A DNA stretch of 64,000 nucleotides from Agelaius tricolor (taxonomy: Eukaryota > Chordata > Aves > Passeriformes > Icteridae): assembly GCA_023055355.1 (NCBI GenBank), contig JALJCS010000002.1, positions 81,183,001-81,247,000 on the forward strand. Direction: 5' to 3'. Of the stretch, positions 57,761 to 64,000 are shown one piece after another; the stretch's first letter is position 1, and each line of letters starts with the position of its first letter. Made by a program: the position numbers and the translations under genes. Below the pieces are notes generated by a model. That model made no database searches, was not told the DNA's origin, and saw only the letters and a program-made list of their open reading frames with translations.

Positions 57761-60700
57761 ACCAGGACAACTGCAATAGCCCTTCAACTTTTGATACTAT
57801 CAGATGGTTTTCTGTATTGGTTTTATTTTTATTTTCCTCAAAGTCATAGATAACATGAAAAGCCTCTATTTTGTCATCTTTGAGGAACTTCACTTGGCTG
57901 AGAAAATTGTTTTTCCAGTGCAAAAGTTTCATCTTTGCATCTCTGCAAAACTTTTTGAATTTATCTAGTGCATGATCAATAAGACAAGAATTAAAAGACA
58001 CTACCATTTCTAAACTGGATCAATTGTGTACTATAGCATTAAAGATTAGTCTCAATCTCATCTTAAAGTGTTCCAGATATATCAATTTAGAGTATATTTA
58101 ATTTTATAAATGCTGCTCTAATTATGTATATTAATTCCAGTGAAGCAGAACTGTAAGCACCTAGAAAGCTGTGTCAGCAAGGGCATAGTGTGTTTTAAAA
58201 AACAATATGTGACACATCTGGCTGAGTTACAATACCAATATCACTTAAAAGATCTTGAAGAAGTGGAGAATTCACAGCATCTCCTCACAGCCCCAAAGGC
58301 ATTAAGAGCTTCACCTGGGGCCCTCAGCCACCTTTGCACACAGATCTAGGGCATAATTTTGTCTCAGCTTTGGGGCTATCACAGCTCCCCAAACAATACT
58401 GCAGAAGCACCAGTCTGCAGCCCAGTCCTGGTCCCCTGGATCAACCCCCAGCACTATGAGTTGGCTTGCCTTGATTTCTTCTCCTTCTGCTCCCAGGAGC
58501 AGGACTTGGAAGGACACTGAACCTGATTCATAGCTTGTCCCACTGAGGGACCCTGTCCCCTGTTCTGAGCTCTGCCCTTGGGTTCAGGCCTTGCAGGATT
58601 TTCCCCCATCATCAGCAGGGAAATGTCCTGCCACAGCCAGCCTTGGCTCCCAGATTCCCATCCCTTCAAGGGTAGCTGTCCCTCACTGCTCTGTGGCAAT
58701 CCACTCTTAAAAAATCTTTACCTTCACGTAGTCTGAATTTCTCTAGTTTTAGATTTTTATAACAGTTTTCATTGTGCTGTAGCCAGCTGAGCACAACAAG
58801 CATCTTCTCTCCTGTTACAGGCAACTACAGATCCAATGTTTGTTTTTACTACTTTCCTTAAGTAATAATGCAGAGGTAGAGGAATAAAAATTGGTCTGTT
58901 TTGTTCCCCTTATGTGTCTGTTTTTATTGAAAAGGCATGCCATGCTACAGATTTTGTGATACAACCAGAAACAAAATCTTAGGAATGTTACTAAGAATTG
59001 AATTTTGCTTATGGCTATAGATGAGTGAGCAGGATTGTTTGAGGACTTTCCTACAAAAACTTCTGAAAATTGTTATTTTCCAATTACACTGTAGGGATGA
59101 AAACCACTGTTTGTTCTACTACTGCTATAGACAAAGGGAGTTAGTGACACACAAATGCTACACTTTGGAGTCTGTACTAAGCTAGAAACAAAAGTATGGT
59201 GCTAGAGGGCACAGACTTGCTACAAACATCACATTTTTGCATGAGGCATAGCAACATTAAATCACTGACTGTGAAAGTCTCAGCTTTGTGCAGACATGAA
59301 CAGCATTAAAAAACCCTTTGGAAACCATTTACCTTCTTATATTGGAAATATCAATTTCCATCTTTTTGCCAGGTTTCTGAAATCCTGGAATATTTAGACG
59401 ACATCTTTATTAAGTGAATTTCTAATCTTACTTAAGACTATTACTTAAGACTATTACCTTACAACTCTCTCTCTGATATTGAGCCCTTTGTTACAACTCA
59501 AAATAAGTCATAAATGTTCAGTACAGAGTTAAGGAGCCTCCCATAACTGAGCCATGCAGGTGTAAAAGTTGTGCTGTGCATTCACAAGTATTTTCTCTGC
59601 AGTGAAACAATACAAGCATGTTCCTCATGCAAGTGAGGCCCTGAGTCCATATGTGGGTCCTTTATTTAATCAAATTATATCTTTTTTTCTGTACAAAAGG
59701 TTCTAATCCCCTGAAGGGACTGTGGAGTCCCAAATGTGGGACTGTGGGGAGACAGAGCAGACCAAAGCATGGAGAGCCTTGTCAGTGTTCAGCAGGCATG
59801 ATGCCACACCTGGCAAAAACAGCACTGAAGTTTTTACAGTGGGGGTGAACACTGAGATGGACCAATTCATCCTGCTACAAATCCTCTTAGGTGACAAATT
59901 TAACAGGGGAGGAAGAACATGTTAGGAAAAGCTATGCTGGAGACCTGTTGGCAGATCAGACAGCACAGAAATGGTGACAGAATTAAAAAAGAATAAAAAA
60001 AAGTGTTGAGAAATAGTAGTTTCACATTAAATTAAATAAATTGAAAGGAGAAAAAAATCAGCAAGCTTCACTGTCTTTATCTGTCACTAGGTTTTCTGCT
60101 ATGTATAATCTTCAACATCATGAAGGTCTTAATGGAAAAAGGCAGGAGAAAGGGATCAGTGAACTGATAGCAAAAAGTTATTGTAATAGCATGCTAACAA
60201 ATGGCCCTCAGCCCTTCTGATGCTTTATATTGCATTATTAACATAATTCAAAATAATTTGGGGAAATCATTTTACAAGATAATATCTAAAAATTTGCTTA
60301 AATATGTCCAGTAAGGACAGAACTCTTCTCTATTTGAAATCACTCATGGTAGGAAAAGGAAATGTTCTCTTCATTTTAACCAGAGACACTGTTCAGATTC
60401 GTACTTCTATAAAGTCAATAGAAACACTTATTATTTGACATTATTTCTGCTAAATCATCTGGCTTCATTGCTTAGAAGTTTTCAGTAGAGCCCTCCTTGG
60501 TATATTTTCACAACATAGATTGTATTTCAACTGAAAATTGATGTTAGTTTACATATAGTTCCTATTGTTTGCTCTGAAAAATTGTCTATAGCCTGGTAAA
60601 AATAGAGCAATTTTATCCTTTTGTTCCATTCCTAACACTCCCCTTTATGTTGCAATTGCCAGTCATCTTTATCCTTACATTATCTAATCCATTAATGTAA

Positions 60701-62299
60701 TTAAGTTAAATTTACAATATTTTTGGCTTGAAGTTTCCTCTTCTTGACTTTAGAGAAGTGGAAAGATTTGCTTGTTCAACCCTTATATTTCTTCTCTCTT
60801 CTCCTCTGCAAGATATTTTATTTATATAGAAGTCATTACCTTCTACAAACTCTCACTTTTATCCATAGAAATTAATGGCTTTTACAAAAGCAGCAACTTA
60901 AACTAGAACACTTGGAACACTTGGTTACGACGATCTTCTGCAGATCAAATGAAAAAACACCACCAACAATGGTTGGTGACCATTAGTACTATCCTGCTGA
61001 TCAAATCATTGTGTATTTTTGCCTGCATTCACAGGGTGTCCTTTTAAAATAATAAAATTTAAAGAAATAAAGTTTCAAAATTTTTGGATTTCCAATATGA
61101 TTTCACTTTGTTAATTATTTCCATGGAGAAAGAAAATCTTTTAAGTAGTGGAAAGATAGTGATGAGCCTGTATTAAAAATGCATGTCAGAGATCCATTCT
61201 CCAGTAAGTTCCTTGTATTATTTCTTAAGAAATAATTCAAGAATTCTTGATATACTATGGATATTGTGAATGTCATACATTTCTTGTAAATAATGTAATG
61301 ATAAGCAAGAACTAATTAGATCTACTAAAAGGGCTTTACTTCTTTTTATTTTATTATTGACATAGTTTGCCTGTAATTATACAAAACAACCAAAATTACC
61401 AGTGTAAATAAATAGGGATATTTATATAAAGATTCAGAAGTATTAAAAAAATACAAATTTTTAAAAATGATCCAAATTTCAGGCATTTCAAAGGAGAAAA
61501 TAAATAAATACAAAATTTTATTTAGCCAAAATTTTTCAAAGGATTGTCACACTAACAGTGTGGAGTTTTCCATTAAACACATACAAACAATTTGATTTCA
61601 ATAAAAAATGCAAAGTTATTTAAATAGGAGGACTGTCCTTTTTTAGTGCCCTCAGTAGTGAATGGACTTCAGCAGAAGAAATTAATTGCTTTGTTTAAGA
61701 GAAACAATAAGTTATCAGTTAATGCCATTTTGTGAAGTTCCATCATAACATACAGGTTTTTTTGAGGATGGGGCTTCTCATATAGAAATGTTTAACCATG
61801 GGGAACATTTAGGTTAGGTGAGATAGTGGTACAGATGCACAATATGTAGTTCAACATAAGAAATAAATCCTTTATCTGCTTGTACTGCTGTTCTACTTTT
61901 GATTACAGGCTTTACTGTAGTCTGTAAAGAAGAATTTCTTTCCCTTTTCTTTTTTATTTTTTATGAGTTTAAAAACAACACAAACAACACCTACTTTAAT
62001 GAAAATTGAAGCCAAGGTTTATGTTCCAGAAGATCAAACAGACCCCTTGGCGGCCAGTGCTATGAACCTTGATGTCACAGTTTGCATCTTGGGATTTGGC
62101 TTTGGTTTTAATAGTCTTGACATTTCTGACATCCAGTGACACTCAGCACAACTTCACTGAATTATGACAGAAACTAAACTATAAGAAACTAAGAGCACAT
62201 GCCAATCATTTACTGCCTTTTTTGACCAGTCCACCTTTACATGGATTTTGACAGTAAAACAGCACTAGTTGAATATGGCCACTGATGCAGACACCATTG
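57761..62299. other. Intergenic DNA, mostly AT-rich
   Basis: No gene or named element is recognised. It includes a GC-richer stretch at about 58280-58700 with pyrimidine-rich text (CTTCTCCTTCTGCTCCCAGG) and a 13-bp duplication TTACTTAAGACTA x2 at 59428-59453. Overlapping frames at 58140-58699 have no recognised domain. Confidence 0.45.
59428..59453. repeat. 13-bp tandem duplication
   Basis: TTACTTAAGACTA occurs twice in direct succession with no mismatch. Confidence 0.9.
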
Positions 62300-62936
62300 C
62301 ATTGGGTTTGCATGGCAAAGTTTTGGTAGTGGGGCTAGAGGGCTGGCTTCTGTGAAAGGTTCTGGAAGCTTCCCCCAGGCTAGACAGGGTCGATGCCAGG
62401 TCTGCTGGCCAAGGCTGAGCCTGTCAGTGACAGTGTTAGCACCTCAGGAATAATGTATTTAAGAAGGGAAAGAAAAAAGCTGTGGAACAGGAGTGAGAAT
62501 ATGTAAGACAACTCTATGTAAACAACTCTACACACACTGAGATCAGTGACGAAGGAGGGGAAGGAGGTGCTCCAGGTGCCAGAGCAGAGATTCTTTCCCC
62601 TGCAGCCCCTGAAGGATCCCACTTTGGAATGTGCCCAAAGGGTGCTGTGACCCTGTGGGAAGCCCACCCTGGGCAGGCTCCTGGCAGGAATCTGCAGAAT
62701 CATGGAGAGAGGAGCCCACACTGGAGCAGGTTTGCTGGCAGGAGTTGTGACTCCATGAGGGAATAGCTGGAGCAGCCTGCTCCTGAAGAACTGGACCCTG
62801 TGGAAGGGGATCATGCTGGACCATTTTGTGAAGAACTGTAAACCATGAGAGTGACACTGCACTGGGGCAGGGGAAGAGCATGAGGAGTCCTCCCCTTGAG
62901 GAGGAAGGAGCAGCAGAAAAAACGACTGATGACTTC
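62300..62936 (+). mobile_element. ERVL-type LTR, 3'-truncated copy
   Basis: Same family as 11875-12963. It shares TTTGCATGGCAAAGTTTTGG, GGGAAAGAAAAAAGCTGTGG, GGTGCTCCAGGTGCCAGAGC, GCTCCTGGCAGGAATCTGCA, GTTTGCTGGCAGGAGTTGTG, GAACTGGACCCTGTGGAAGG and GAGGAGTCCTCCCCTTGAGG. The TATTTAAGAAGGGAAAG near 62456 is the TATA-like site. The sequence stops at AAAAAACGACTGATGAC, where the longer copy continues with about 280 more bases including the region of the polyadenylation signal. It abuts a minus-strand CR1 fragment. Confidence 0.88.
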
Positions 62937-62944
62937 AGCCCCCT

Positions 62945-63125
62945 GTTAGAGCCCCATCCAGCCTGACCTCAGATGTTTCCAAGGATGGGGAATTCAGTTT
63001 CTCTGGGCAACCTGGTCCAGTGTCTCACCAGCCTCATCATAAACAATGCCTGTTTGTATCCAGTTTAAATCTATCCTTTCTGTTTAAACCTATTGTTCTT
63101 TATCCTGTTATAGAGGTTTTGGTAT
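62945..63125 (-). mobile_element. CR1 LINE 3' region fragment
   Basis: Minus-strand CR1. In plus orientation: GAGCCCCATCCAGCCTGACC, TCAGATGTTTCCAAGGATGG, AGTTTCTCTGGGCAACCTGG, TCCAGTGTCTCACCAGCCTC, then CAGTTTAAATCTATCCTTTC. The octamer tail is absent. It lies next to the truncated LTR. Confidence 0.82.
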
Positions 63126-64000
63126 GAAGTCTCTGTCTTGCTTGTACTCTTTCTTTATATATTAAAGTCCTAAGTATTATTCAGACAGAGGAAACATAAA
63201 CATAAATACAAATAATATTTTGCTGTTTAGTTTAATCCTCAGTCCAGCTGATAATGATTCCATATCACAGTTTTACAGAGATCTGGTTCCAGACATTGGT
63301 TTGATTCTTGCTGTCTTCCATTATCCTCCACTTCCATGTATAGTACAGAAGATTTATGTATCAGAAATTAAAAGGTAAATAATTACCATGAGAAAAAAAA
63401 AAGTCAGATTAACCTAGAAAATTTGATCTTAAGTTTAAAATTAAGAATGATAGGTTTAGAGTTCTCCACAGTGAACAGACGGTGGGTAGCTGAAAAACTC
63501 AATTAAACAAAAGACAAAAGACATATTTTTATTTTTTTTTTTATTCCCCAGGAGAAAAGGTGAGCAAGAGAGGACAAAAAGAACCAGAACATAACAGAAA
63601 AATATCCTTAAGCTTAGCACAGAATGTTTTCATGCTCACACTTTGTTTTAAGCTGATAGAATTTATGGATGATAAGGTTGATTCCCAAGGACAGTGTTTA
63701 TAGAAGTAGTCTACAAGTTGAGTTTCAAGAAGTCCATTGGCCTTATTTATTCTGAACATTGAAAACTATATAAGAAGTACTCAAATATAACGGTTAAGGC
63801 CTTATACACAGCACTTAGGAATAAATAAGAAGCTTAGAAAAGGTATACCTTGCCTCTAAAATAACTTGCATTTTAATTTAACTGAAGAAAAATGAACAGT
63901 CTAAGTAGCAAAACCAAAAGAAATAGTCTACAGTGAAAATTCAGGAAGAAATGCACCACTAAAAGAGTGAATAAATTAATTGGAAATAATATCTCTGTTA
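63126..64000. other. AT-rich intergenic DNA, nothing recognised
   Basis: The window ends in AT-rich DNA. The 72-codon minus frame at 63541-63759 has no known domain. A T-rich run lies at 63527-63542. Confidence 0.55.

Noticed and set aside
11875..62936. Paired LTRs of one provirus (11875 and 62300)
   Set aside because: Same family and orientation but 50 kb apart with unrelated elements between; independent insertions fit better.

Overview
The window looks like an AT-rich, gene-poor stretch of a bird genome, most likely a passerine (songbird). The evidence is its repeats. There are many CR1 LINE fragments with the avian CR1 3' tail (GATTCTGTGATTCTGTGA-type octamers). There are several avian ERVL-type solo LTRs and one well-preserved ERVK-type solo LTR with a perfect 6-bp target-site duplication. 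At about 50.54 kb there is a tRNA-Ile-derived SINE with a CR1 tail, of the TguSINE1 type known from zebra finch. Family assignments come from remembered consensus sequences, not from a database search.

I find no protein-coding gene, no convincing host exon, no functional tRNA or rRNA gene and no CRISPR array. The open frames (maximum about 250 codons) are either shadows of repeats or carry no recognisable domain. The only protein-like coding signals are decayed CR1 ORF2 fragments (endonuclease or reverse transcriptase).

Layout. 0-6 kb: two same-orientation copies of an old ERV-like repeat (the first cut by the window edge), with a CR1 fragment between them; the second copy is split by the ERVK solo LTR. 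6-12 kb: AT-rich DNA with no recognised element. 12-21.4 kb: an ERVL LTR with repeated GGAGCAG-type units, a CR1 tail, a CR1 that has lost its RT and is split by a solo LTR, a head-to-tail CR1 pair, a C-rich ERV-like block and a second type of ERVL LTR. 21.4-28 kb: AT-rich DNA with one small GC-rich block. 28.1-29.8 kb: a minus-strand CR1 split by an 857-bp LTR with a 5-bp duplication. 30-41 kb: CR1 fragments, an ERVL LTR with a G-run cluster, and a perfect 18-bp-stem hairpin. 41-52 kb: more CR1, a double hairpin, the SINE and an internally deleted CR1 with an endonuclease segment. 52-64 kb: an LTR carrying an 89-bp tandem duplication, two GC-rich blocks of unknown origin, and a truncated second copy of the 12-kb LTR beside a CR1 fragment.

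No genes work together here. What the sequence records is layered transposon insertion (LTRs inside older CR1s or older ERV repeats), plus small-scale rearrangement: at least six short tandem duplications (13, 17, 22, 24, 29 and 89 bp) and several near-perfect inverted repeats. I did not find a new biological system. The most unusual items are the perfect hairpin at 39938-39978 and the overlapping pair at 48331-48377.
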